Assembly: GCF_029893585.1 (NCBI RefSeq)
Contig: NZ_JARXYX010000040.1
Location: 1 to 64,000 of the forward strand
Length of the DNA stretch: 64,000 bases
Direction: 5' to 3'
Source: Streptomyces sp. LBL
Lineage (GTDB): Bacteria; Actinomycetota; Actinomycetes; Streptomycetales; Streptomycetaceae
Part shown: positions 41,088-48,168 of the stretch, piece after piece
How the letters are laid out: the number at the start of each line of letters is the position of its first letter
Numbering within the stretch: position 1 is the first letter of the stretch
The notes under the pieces: generated by a model
What the model saw: only the letters and a program-made list of their open reading frames with translations
Database searches by the model: none
Told to the model about the DNA's origin: nothing
Translations under genes and position numbers: made by a program

Positions 41088-41981
41088 GTGACCAGCCTTG
41101 CCGCCCTGCATCCCCGGCTTCCCTCCCCCGCGCAGGAGATCGAGGACGACCGCTTCACCCGCCACGGCATCCGTCTCCTGCTCAAGCGCGACGACCTGAT
41201 CCACCCGGAGCTCATCGGCAACAAGTGGCGCAAGCTGGCGCCGAACCTCACCGCCGCGGCCGGCCGTACCGTCGTCACCTTCGGCGGCGCGTACTCCAAC
41301 CACCTTCGCGCCACGGCCGCCGCCGGCCGTCTGCTCGGCCTGCCCACCGTCGGTGCGGTCCGCGGCCAGGAGCTGGCCGACCGGCCCCTGAACCCCTCGC
41401 TGGCCCGGTGTGCGGCCGACGGTATGCGGCTGCACTTCGTCGACAGATCGACTTACCGCCGCAAGACCGAACCGGAGACGCTGGCGGCCCTGGTGCGCGC
41501 CGCGGACGCCGAGGGCGCGTACGTCGTCCCGGAGGGCGGCAGCAACGCCCTCGCGGTTCGCGGCTGTCACGCTCTCGGCGAGGAACTGCGCGGGCACGCC
41601 GACGTCGTCGCCCTCGCCTGCGGCACCGGCGGAACACTCGCGGGCCTCGCCGCCGGGCTGGCCCCGGACCAGCGAGCCCTGGGCATTCCCGTCCTCAGGG
41701 GCGGTTTCCTGACCGCCGACATACAGACACTCCAGGACCGGGCCTTCGGCGGCCGGCGCGGCTCCTGGCGGCTCGATGAGCGCTTCCACTTCGGCGGTTA
41801 CGCCCGCACCACCCCCGTGCTCGACGCCTTCGCCGAGGACTTCGAGGACCGCCACGGGCTCCCGGTCGAGCGCCTCTATGTCGCCAAGTTGCTGTACGGA
41901 CTTGTCGCCCTGGCAGAAGAAGGCGCCTTCGCGCGCGGGACGACGGTCGCGGCCGTCATCACCGGCCGGCCCTTCCCATAA
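41088..41981 (+). CDS. 1-aminocyclopropane-1-carboxylate deaminase / D-cysteine desulfhydrase family PLP enzyme
   Basis: A 297-residue fold-type II PLP enzyme. The PLP Lys is in LIGNKWRKL (about residue 43-46 region), followed by FGGAYSNHLRATAAAG, in which Ser-Asn-His binds the cofactor and substrate. The phosphate loop is ALACGTGGTLAGLAAG. The family includes ACC deaminases and D-cysteine desulfhydrases, which release ammonia plus 2-oxobutyrate, or pyruvate and sulfide. True ACC deaminases need two specific Glu/Leu residues that I cannot confirm here, so desulfhydrase-like activity is more likely. Start GTG 41088; an ATG at 41058 is possible. The gene lies between the amidase and a convergent antiporter. 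Confidence 0.85.
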   Translation: MTSLAALHPRLPSPAQEIEDDRFTRHGIRLLLKRDDLIHPELIGNKWRKLAPNLTAAAGRTVVTFGGAYSNHLRATAAAGRLLGLPTVGAVRGQELADRPLNPSLARCAADGMRLHFVDRSTYRRKTEPETLAALVRAADAEGAYVVPEGGSNALAVRGCHALGEELRGHADVVALACGTGGTLAGLAAGLAPDQRALGIPVLRGGFLTADIQTLQDRAFGGRRGSWRLDERFHFGGYARTTPVLDAFAEDFEDRHGLPVERLYVAKLLYGLVALAEEGAFARGTTVAAVITGRPFP

Positions 41982-42007
41982 GCCCTCCCGCCCTGCTCCC
42001 CGCCTCG

Positions 42008-43603
42008 CTACATCGCCTCCCGGTAGGCCGCCGCCTCCTCCAGGTCCAGCCTGCGCAGCAGGGTGCGCAGCATCTCGTCGTCGATGTAGCGGGCGTCGCG
42101 GAGTCTGACGAAGACCGAGCGCTCGACGCCGATCACCTCCCGGGACAGCCGCCGGTAGGTGTCGTCGACGCTGTCGCCGGTGAGCGGGTTGACCTGGCCG
42201 AGGCGTTCCCAGACGGCGTTGCGGCGGCGCTCCAGGACCGAGCGCAGGCGGTCGGCCAGGGGACCCGGGAGGGTGTTGCGCTCGTCGGAGAGGAGCTCGT
42301 CCAGACGCTGCTCGGCGATCCTGGAGGCCTGGGCCTGGGCGTTGGCCTCCGCGAGCGTCTCGGTCTGCTGGTCCCTGCCGGGGAGCTTCAGGAGGCGGAC
42401 CAGCGGGGGCAGGGTCAGGCCCTGGAGGACCAGGGTGCCGATGACCGTGGTGAAGGTCAGGAACAGGATGAGGTTGCGCCCCGGGAAGGGTTCGCCGCTC
42501 TTCATGGTCAGCGGGATGGAGAAGGCGATGGCCAGGGAGACCACGCCCCGCATGCCCGCCCAGGCGATCACGAAGGGCCCCTTCCAGGTCGGGTTGTCCT
42601 CGCGTTCCCGGATCCGCGCCGACAGCAGGCGGGGCAGGAAGGTCGCCGGATACACCCAGACGAAGCGGGAGACGACGACCACGAGGAAGATCGCGATCGC
42701 GTACAGGGCGGCATGCCACCCTTCGTACTCCCCGAGACCCTTGAGGATCACCGGTAGTTGCAGTCCGATCAGGGCGAACACCGCGGACTCCAGGACGAAC
42801 GCGACCATCTTCCAGACGGCCTCCTCCTGAAGGCGGGTCGCGAAGTCGACCTCCCACGCGCGGTGGCCGAGATAGAGCGCCACGGTCACGACCGCGAGGA
42901 CACCGGAGGCGTGCACCTGCTCGGCGGTCGCGTACGCGACGAACGGGATGAGCAGGGAGAGCGTGTTCTGCAGCAGCACCTCCTTCAGGTGGGTGCGCAG
43001 CCAGTGGAGCGGCACCATGAGCGCCAGCCCGAAGCCGACACCGCCGACCGCCGCGAGCAGGAACTCACCGATCCCGCCGGCCCAGGTGGCCCCCTCGCCG
43101 ACCGCGGCGGCGAGGGCCACCCGGTAGGCGGTGATCGCGGTGGCGTCGTTCACCAGGGACTCGCCCTGCAGGATCGTGGTGATCTTGGACGGCAGGCCGA
43201 CCCGGCGCGCGACCGCCGTGGCCGCGACGGCGTCGGGCGGCGCCACCACCGCGCCCAGCACCAGGGCCGCGGTCAGCGGCAGCTCCGGCACGATCAGATA
43301 GGCGGCCCAGCCGACGGCGAAGGTCGCGAAGAGGACGTACCCGACGGACAGAAGCGCCACGGGCCGCAGTTGCGCGCGCAGGTCGAGGTAGGAACTGTCG
43401 GTGGCCGCCGTGTACAGCAGCGGGGGCAGTACGAGCGGCAGGACGATGTGCGGGTCGAGGGTGTAGCCGGGGACTCCGGGGACGTAACTGATCAGCAAAC
43501 CGACCGCGACCAGCAGCAGCGGCGCCGGTACCGGGGTCCGCCGGGCGGCCGCCGCGACCGCGGCACTGCCCGCCACCAGCAACAACAGTGGCATCACGTC
43601 CAT
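42008..43603 (-). CDS. Na+/H+ antiporter, CPA1 family
   Basis: A 531-residue inner-membrane antiporter with 12 predicted TM segments in the first 400 residues. The CPA1 transport core motifs are visible: LGAVVAPPDAVAATAVARRV, with the Asp of the crossing unwound helix, then ILQGESLVNDATAITAYR (Asn-Asp pair), and AWAGMRGVVSLAIAF. A 120-residue cytoplasmic C-terminal tail is helical and charged. It should exchange Na+ or K+ for protons for pH and salt homeostasis. The ATG at 43603 begins the first TM helix; a longer upstream frame is Ser/Gly nonsense antisense to the zinc-finger gene. Divergent from the UBP zinc-finger gene. Confidence 0.92.
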   Translation of the reverse strand: MDVMPLLLLVAGSAAVAAAARRTPVPAPLLLVAVGLLISYVPGVPGYTLDPHIVLPLVLPPLLYTAATDSSYLDLRAQLRPVALLSVGYVLFATFAVGWAAYLIVPELPLTAALVLGAVVAPPDAVAATAVARRVGLPSKITTILQGESLVNDATAITAYRVALAAAVGEGATWAGGIGEFLLAAVGGVGFGLALMVPLHWLRTHLKEVLLQNTLSLLIPFVAYATAEQVHASGVLAVVTVALYLGHRAWEVDFATRLQEEAVWKMVAFVLESAVFALIGLQLPVILKGLGEYEGWHAALYAIAIFLVVVVSRFVWVYPATFLPRLLSARIREREDNPTWKGPFVIAWAGMRGVVSLAIAFSIPLTMKSGEPFPGRNLILFLTFTTVIGTLVLQGLTLPPLVRLLKLPGRDQQTETLAEANAQAQASRIAEQRLDELLSDERNTLPGPLADRLRSVLERRRNAVWERLGQVNPLTGDSVDDTYRRLSREVIGVERSVFVRLRDARYIDDEMLRTLLRRLDLEEAAAYREAM

Positions 43604-43712
43604 GCTTCTCGCCCGCCCTCGTTCATCGTGGTGCGCCCCGCCTCGTACATTCGTGCGCCCGCCCTCGGTTTTTCCGCGCGGCAATCCGCACACCCGTCGT
43701 AATCTGGCAATC

Positions 43713-43973
43713 ATGAAACAGTGCACGCACGCCGACGAGCTGCCGCACCCGGAACCCGAGCCGCTGAGCGACACGTGCCTCGAGTGTCAGGCGGCCGGGA
43801 CGCACCCGATACAAGTGCGGCTGTGCCTGACCTGCGGTCACGTCGGATGCTGCGACTCCTCGCCGGGACGGCACGCGACCGAGCACTACAAGGACTCCGG
43901 ACACCCGATTATGCGGACGTTCGAGCCCGGCGAGGCGTGGCGGTGGTGCTTCGTCGACCACGTCCTCGTTTGA
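43713..43973 (+). CDS. UBP-type zinc finger protein
   Basis: An 86-residue protein that is almost entirely a ZnF-UBP domain. Zinc-binding Cys and His are in SDTCLECQAAGT, LCLTCGHVGCCDSSPGRHA and TEHYKDSGHPIMRTFEPGEA, the same layout as the ubiquitin C-terminus-binding finger of eukaryotic deubiquitinases. Bacteria of this group lack ubiquitin, but a role in recognising C-terminal tails (for instance Gly-Gly or Pup-like tails) has been speculated and is unproven. The ATG at 43713 was chosen by the start of the conserved fold. It lies between the divergent antiporter gene and the ushX-sigH operon. Confidence 0.88.
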   Translation: MKQCTHADELPHPEPEPLSDTCLECQAAGTHPIQVRLCLTCGHVGCCDSSPGRHATEHYKDSGHPIMRTFEPGEAWRWCFVDHVLV

Positions 43974-43987
43974 CCTTCGATCCGGAC

Positions 43988-44013
43988 GGTTCGAAGGCCT
44001 GACCTCTGGGTAC
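43988..44013 (+). promoter_or_regulatory. Candidate sigma-H/sigma-B-type promoter upstream of ushX-sigH
   Basis: GGTTCG (43988-43993), a 14-bp spacer and GGGTAC (44008-44013) match the GNNTN14-16GGGTA consensus of SigB-like factors. Start-site to ushX GTG distance is about 205 bp. Several promoters are known for the S. coelicolor operon. An AGTGA (44090-44094) and TCACC (44145-44149) pair downstream resembles BldD half-sites. Confidence 0.45.
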
Positions 44014-44223
44014 GTCAACCCGACGCGCGCTCTTCCCAATTGGGCCCGCGGACCCCCTAGCCACGGAGCGTATCCGTGTGTTTACTATGAGTGACAGCGC
44101 GGGGCTGGGGTCCCGGGGACAGGAAAGTTCAGAGCGCGATAGCGTCACCGCTGAACACATATCGCGTTACCCCGGGGGGCGACCCCTCGGCCCCGAACAG
44201 CTTGTACCACCTTGGAGGTGAGG

Positions 44224-44637
44224 GTGTCCCAGATCGCAGGCGAGCCCGCGACCCAGGACTTCGTTGAAGTCCGGCTGCCGGCCGCGGGTGCCTACCTGTC
44301 GGTGCTGCGTACGGCCACGGCCGGCCTCGCGGCCCGTTTGGACTTCACCCTCGACGAGATCGAGGATCTGCGCATCGCCGTGGACGAGGCCTGCGCGATC
44401 CTGCTCCAGCAGGCCGTGCCCGGCTCGGTCCTCAGCTGCGTGTTCCGTCTCGTCGACGACTCACTGGAGGTCACCGTGTCGGCGCCGACCACGGACGGTC
44501 ACGCCCCGGCACGGGACACCTTCGCGTGGACGGTGCTGTCGGCCCTGGCGGGCAAGGTCTCATCAGCCGTGGACGAGGACAAGACCGTTTCGATCAGCCT
44601 CTACAAACAGCGCGGCGCCGGACCCGGGCCGGCGTGA
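44224..44637 (+). CDS. ushX: Anti-sigma factor, RsbW-like serine kinase/ATPase (UshX/PrsH)
   Basis: A 137-residue HATPase_c protein that binds and holds SigH. The N-box is VDEACAILLQQ (about residues 54-64); the G-box region at the end is short, as in actinobacterial anti-sigma factors. The GTG at 44224 follows GGAGGTGAGG at ideal distance, better than the TTG or GTG a few codons upstream. Its TGA overlaps the first GTG of sigH (44634-44637), so the regulator and sigma factor are co-translated in stoichiometric amounts. In S. coelicolor UshX binds SigH and is countered by anti-anti-sigma factors such as BldG. No anti-anti-sigma gene is present nearby. Confidence 0.9.
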   Translation: MSQIAGEPATQDFVEVRLPAAGAYLSVLRTATAGLAARLDFTLDEIEDLRIAVDEACAILLQQAVPGSVLSCVFRLVDDSLEVTVSAPTTDGHAPARDTFAWTVLSALAGKVSSAVDEDKTVSISLYKQRGAGPGPA

Positions 44638-45782
44638 GGAACGGGGACGGGCCGGTGCGGGACGAAGAGCGCGGCACACAGGAGTTGCCGGCCGCCGCGG
44701 GCGCGGGCGGTCCGAGCACATCCCGACGCATGGCGGACGGCATCGACGGCATCCCCGAGCAGGCCCGGCCGCACCCGGAGGACGGCTCCTCGGAGGCGGG
44801 CCTCCTGGACGACGGGCAGGGTGATCGGGAAGGTGCCGTGCAGAGCACGCCTCTGGACGGAGGGATCGAGGCCACCCCTGTCCGAGTCGAGGCGAGGGCT
44901 CAGGGAAGGGCGACGGGCGGGACGATGAGCGAGCACGAGCGAAACTCCGAGATCGACGCGACGAGCGCGCCGCCTGTGCCGCCCGCGCCGCCCGCGCGGA
45001 ATGTGCCGCGTGTGCAGGCCGCGCATCATCCGGACCGCAGCGGGGCGCGCGCCAAGTTCGTCGAGCTGCGCGCCCTGAAGGACGGCAGCCCGGAGTACGC
45101 GGAGCTGCGCAACCAGCTGGTCCGTATGCACCTGCCGCTCGTGGAGCACCTCGCGCGCCGCTTCCGCAATCGCGGTGAGCCGCTGGACGACCTCACCCAG
45201 GTCGCCACCATCGGCCTGATCAAGTCGGTCGACCGCTTCGACCCGGACCGGGGCGTCGAGTTCTCGACCTACGCGACGCCAACGGTCGTCGGCGAGATCA
45301 AGCGGCACTTCCGCGACAAGGGCTGGGCGGTGCGTGTCCCGCGCAGACTCCAGGAGCTGCGGCTGGCCCTGACGACAGCCACCGCCGAGCTGTCCCAGCA
45401 GCACGGCCGCTCCCCGACCGTGCACGAGTTGGCCGAGAAGCTGGCCATCTCGGAGGAGGAGGTCCTGGAGGGCCTGGAGTCCGCCAACGCGTACTCCACG
45501 CTGTCCCTGGACGTTCCCGACACCGACGACGAGTCCCCGGCGGTCGCGGACACCCTGGGCTCGGAGGACGAGGCACTGGAGGGTGTCGAGTACCGCGAGT
45601 CCCTCAAGCCGCTCCTCGAGGACCTGCCCCCGCGGGAGAAGCGGATCCTGCTGCTGCGCTTCTTCGGCAACATGACCCAGTCGCAGATCGCGCAGGAGGT
45701 CGGCATCTCACAGATGCACGTCTCCCGGCTGCTGGCCCGCACTCTGGCCCAGCTGCGGGAGAAGCTGCTGGTGGAGGAGTAG
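44634..45782 (+). CDS. sigH: RNA polymerase sigma factor SigH (SigB/SigF group)
   Basis: A 382-residue SigB-type sigma factor for osmotic stress and development. The first 115 residues are an acidic, Pro/Ala-rich extension with no sigma homology. Region 2 follows (HLPLVEHLARRF, LTQVATIGLIKSVDRFDPDR, GVEFSTYATPTVVGEIKRHF), then region 3 (RVPRRLQELRLAL) and region 4 (REKRILLLRFFGNMTQSQIA, then VGISQMHVSRLLARTL). At least three in-frame starts exist: GTG 44634 (overlapping ushX), ATG 44730 and ATG 44925. S. coelicolor SigH is known to occur as several N-terminally different isoforms, and the coordinates given here are the longest. Confidence 0.92.
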   Translation: MRNGDGPVRDEERGTQELPAAAGAGGPSTSRRMADGIDGIPEQARPHPEDGSSEAGLLDDGQGDREGAVQSTPLDGGIEATPVRVEARAQGRATGGTMSEHERNSEIDATSAPPVPPAPPARNVPRVQAAHHPDRSGARAKFVELRALKDGSPEYAELRNQLVRMHLPLVEHLARRFRNRGEPLDDLTQVATIGLIKSVDRFDPDRGVEFSTYATPTVVGEIKRHFRDKGWAVRVPRRLQELRLALTTATAELSQQHGRSPTVHELAEKLAISEEEVLEGLESANAYSTLSLDVPDTDDESPAVADTLGSEDEALEGVEYRESLKPLLEDLPPREKRILLLRFFGNMTQSQIAQEVGISQMHVSRLLARTLAQLREKLLVEE

Positions 45783-45790
45783 CCGAAGGG

Positions 45791-46255
45791 CTACTTGCTG
45801 GGTTTCTGCGAACGACCCGGCCCCTTGATCCCGAGGGCCTGGGTCGTCGCCGGACTGACCAGCAGCACCAGCGCGGCGATCGCGACCACGGCGAGCGCGA
45901 TCCCCGCCGGAATGGCCACGCTGTCGGCCTGGAGCAGGTTGTAGGCCACCGGCAGCGCCATGATCTGCGTGATCACGGCCGGGCCCCGGCTCCAGCTGCG
46001 CCGGCCGAGCAGCCCGCGCGCGGCGAGCAGCGGCAGCAGTGCGAGCAGAATCAGGGTGATACCCCCGGTGACGGCCGACTGACGGTCGTCCGGGGCACCC
46101 GCGAGGCCCTCGACGAGCATCCAGGCACCGCCGACGACCAGGGCGAGTCCCTCCAGCGCGGCCAGTGCAGCCGCGGCGGTCAGCCGACCGGGACGGGGGC
46201 CCGCCCGACGGGCGGCTTCCGCGATGTCCGGGGTGGAGTTCTGATCAGCGCTCAC
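45791..46255 (-). CDS. Small integral membrane protein, hypothetical
   Basis: A 154-residue protein with four predicted TM helices (about 27-48, 63-83, 97-117, 121-140) and short charged loops. The C-terminus is positive (GPGRSQKPSK) and probably cytoplasmic. It ends 8 bp from the sigH stop in convergent orientation, so the two transcripts probably overlap. Homologues sit beside sigH in related Streptomyces (S. coelicolor SCO5242 by position), but no function is known to me. Start ATG 46255. Confidence 0.8.
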   Translation of the reverse strand: MSADQNSTPDIAEAARRAGPRPGRLTAAAALAALEGLALVVGGAWMLVEGLAGAPDDRQSAVTGGITLILLALLPLLAARGLLGRRSWSRGPAVITQIMALPVAYNLLQADSVAIPAGIALAVVAIAALVLLVSPATTQALGIKGPGRSQKPSK

Positions 46256-46388
46256 CGTTGAAGCCTAGTGCCGCGACAGGCACCAGCTCTCGCCCGGTAC
46301 GCCTCCGTGTCGAGGTTCACGCCCTGAAGTCCTGCCTGATCCCCGCCCGCCCTGTGCCCGGTACCACCCAGTAGGTACGCTGCAATCC

Positions 46389-47357
46389 ATGCGTGCACTT
46401 CTCGTGGTCAATCCGGCGGCAACCACCACAAGCGCACGTACGCGCGATGTCCTGATTCATGCGCTGGCGAGCGAGATGAAGCTGGACGCGGTCACCACCG
46501 AGTACCGCGGCCACGCGCGCGACCTCGGCCGGCAGGCGGCGGAGAGCACGGACATCGACCTGGTGGTGGCCCTCGGCGGTGACGGCACGGTCAACGAGGT
46601 CGTCAACGGCCTGCTGCACGCCGGCCCGGACCCTGAGCGTCTGCCCCGCCTCGCGGTGGTTCCCGGCGGCTCCACCAATGTCTTCGCCCGCGCCCTGGGC
46701 CTGCCCAACGACGCGGTGGAGGCGACCGGCGCCCTGCTGGACGCCCTGCGCAAGGAGAGCGAACGCACCGTGGGTCTGGGTCTGGCCTCGGGTACGCCCG
46801 GCACCGGGGACGAGGCCCTGCCGGGGCGCTGGTTCACCTTCAACGCGGGGCTCGGCTTCGACGCCGGCGTGGTCGGACGGGTCGAGCAGCAGCGCGAACG
46901 CGGCAGGAAGTCCACCCACGCGCTCTACGTCCGCCAGGCGCTGCGCCAGTTCTTCGGCGAGGCACACCGCCGGCAGGGCACGATCACCCTGGAACGGCCG
47001 AACGCCGAGCCGGTGTCCGATCTGGTGCTGTCCATAGTCTCGAACACCTCTCCGTGGACCTTCCTGGGCAATCACCCGATGTACGCGTCGCCTAAGGCCT
47101 CGTTCGATAAAGGCCTCGATGTACTCGGTCTCAGCCGTATGACGACGACCGCGGTTGCCCGGTATGGCACCCAGTTGCTCACTTCGTCCCCCGAGCGCGG
47201 ACCGCACGGCAAGCATGCCGTCTCGCTGCACGACATGGACCAGTTCACCTTGCATTCGAAGGTGCCGCTCCCCCTTCAGATGGACGGCGACCACCTAGGA
47301 CTGCGAACGAGCGTGACGTTCACAGGCGTACGCCGTGCACTGCGTGTGATTGTGTGA
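46389..47357 (+). CDS. Diacylglycerol kinase family lipid kinase (YegS/DgkB/BmrU type)
   Basis: A 322-residue cytoplasmic lipid kinase. The N-terminal nucleotide domain has VVNPAATT and the hallmark ALGGDGTVNEVVNGLL (about 60-75) plus VPGGSTNVFARAL (about 93-105). The C-terminal beta-sandwich includes NAGLGFDAGVVGRVE and MDGDHLG. It is expected to phosphorylate diacylglycerol, recycling lipid head groups into phosphatidate; other lipid acceptors are possible. The ATG at 46389 begins the conserved fold. It is a single gene between a convergent membrane protein and wblE, with no terminator recognised. Confidence 0.9.
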   Translation: MRALLVVNPAATTTSARTRDVLIHALASEMKLDAVTTEYRGHARDLGRQAAESTDIDLVVALGGDGTVNEVVNGLLHAGPDPERLPRLAVVPGGSTNVFARALGLPNDAVEATGALLDALRKESERTVGLGLASGTPGTGDEALPGRWFTFNAGLGFDAGVVGRVEQQRERGRKSTHALYVRQALRQFFGEAHRRQGTITLERPNAEPVSDLVLSIVSNTSPWTFLGNHPMYASPKASFDKGLDVLGLSRMTTTAVARYGTQLLTSSPERGPHGKHAVSLHDMDQFTLHSKVPLPLQMDGDHLGLRTSVTFTGVRRALRVIV

Positions 47358-47504
47358 GCAGAAGAGGCTAAAGTCCTTTCACTCGAACGTTTAGACCAGG
47401 ATCCACCCCATGGAAGTACGGCTGTGACCTAGCCGACACCGAGGAATCAAAAAAAACTTTCCAGAAGGGGTTGTATCCGTCGCTGAGGTTTGCGAGTCTC
47501 TACG

Positions 47505-47548
47505 TGGTGATCGAGACGGCCCGCAACATCGGCCTCCACTGATCACCA
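47505..47548. promoter_or_regulatory. Inverted repeat in the wblE leader
   Basis: TGGTGATC (47505-47512) and GATCACCA (47541-47548) are perfect 8-bp arms 28 bp apart, with a GGCC-N10-GGCC element inside. It could form a stem-loop in the leader RNA or be two protein half-sites. Confidence 0.4.
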
Positions 47549-47619
47549 GAACCCCTCTTCAATTCACAGGACCTACGCCAGGCAACCTGGCGGTCGGCCC
47601 TTCACTTGTTGAGGGATTC

Positions 47620-47633
47620 GTGAAAGCGTTCAC
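47620..47633. promoter_or_regulatory. CRP-like site upstream of wblE
   Basis: GTGAAAGCGTTCAC is a GTG-N8-CAC dyad, close to the actinobacterial CRP consensus GTGN6GNCAC. The mycobacterial orthologue whiB1 is a known CRP target, which supports the idea; it is centred 51 bp before the start codon. Confidence 0.4.
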
Positions 47634-47677
47634 ATTCACAAGCAACATGCATGTAATGTCAAGGAGAGGTAGCAGCC

Positions 47678-47935
47678 ATGGACTGGCGTCACAACGCCGT
47701 TTGCCGCGAGGAAGACCCGGAGCTCTTCTTCCCCATCGGCAACACCGGTCCTGCGCTGCTGCAGATCGAGGAAGCCAAGGCCGTCTGCCGTCGCTGTCCC
47801 GTAATGGATCAGTGCCTGCAGTGGGCGCTCGAGTCCGGCCAGGACTCCGGCGTCTGGGGTGGTCTCAGCGAGGACGAGCGCCGTGCGATGAAGCGCCGCG
47901 CCGCCCGCAACCGGGCCCGTCAGGCTTCCGCCTGA
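47678..47935 (+). CDS. wblE: WhiB-family iron-sulfur regulator WblE
   Basis: An 85-residue Wbl protein. Four cysteines (Cys9, Cys37, Cys40, Cys46; pattern C-x27-C-x2-C-x5-C) bind a [4Fe-4S] cluster sensitive to nitric oxide and oxygen. The G-V-W-G-G turn (about 59-63) contacts region 4 of the principal sigma factor, and the basic tail KRRAARNRARQ binds DNA. It is the streptomycete orthologue of mycobacterial whiB1, an essential NO-responsive regulator. The ATG at 47678 follows AAGGAGAGG. Monocistronic with a strong terminator. The upstream region carries a CRP-like dyad. Confidence 0.95.
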   Translation: MDWRHNAVCREEDPELFFPIGNTGPALLQIEEAKAVCRRCPVMDQCLQWALESGQDSGVWGGLSEDERRAMKRRAARNRARQASA

Positions 47936-48055
47936 CAACACCCGCCCCGCAAACAGCCTGAGCTTGGCGGCACGTACAGCGAGTACGCATCTCCCGCCCC
48001 CGAGCCGCAGCGCGCAGTACCCCCGATGCGCAGCAATTGCTGGCAACGAGCATAC

Positions 48056-48087
48056 AGAGCCCCGGACCCTCAATGGTCCGGGGCTCT
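48056..48087. terminator. Bidirectional terminator between wblE and the sensor kinase gene
   Basis: AGAGCCCCGGACC and GGTCCGGGGCTCT form a perfect 13-bp stem with a 6-nt loop, followed by TTTGC on the plus strand. It lies between convergent genes and can serve both. Confidence 0.92.
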
Positions 48088-48168
48088 TTGCTGTGCCACC
48101 GGAGCCGACGTCCGTGCGCGCGGGCCACTCCACCCAGCGCCGGCTCCCACAGGGCCTTTCGTACGGCG

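Larger units (their letters stand above)
47358..47677. other. wblE upstream region
   Basis: A 320-bp leader and promoter region. It holds an A8 run (47449-47456), an inverted repeat TGGTGATC/GATCACCA (47505-47548), and a CRP-like GTG-N8-CAC (47620-47633). The ribosome-binding site AAGGAG is at 47661-47666. No other gene is supported. Confidence 0.5.

Noticed and set aside
43988..43995. GGTTCGAA resembling a tRNA T-loop
   Set aside because: No cloverleaf can be built around it; it fits better as part of a SigB-type promoter.
47413..47472. SigR-type promoter GGAAT...GTT upstream of wblE
   Set aside because: The spacing between GGAAT (47443) and GTT (47470) is 22 bp; the consensus requires 18-19.
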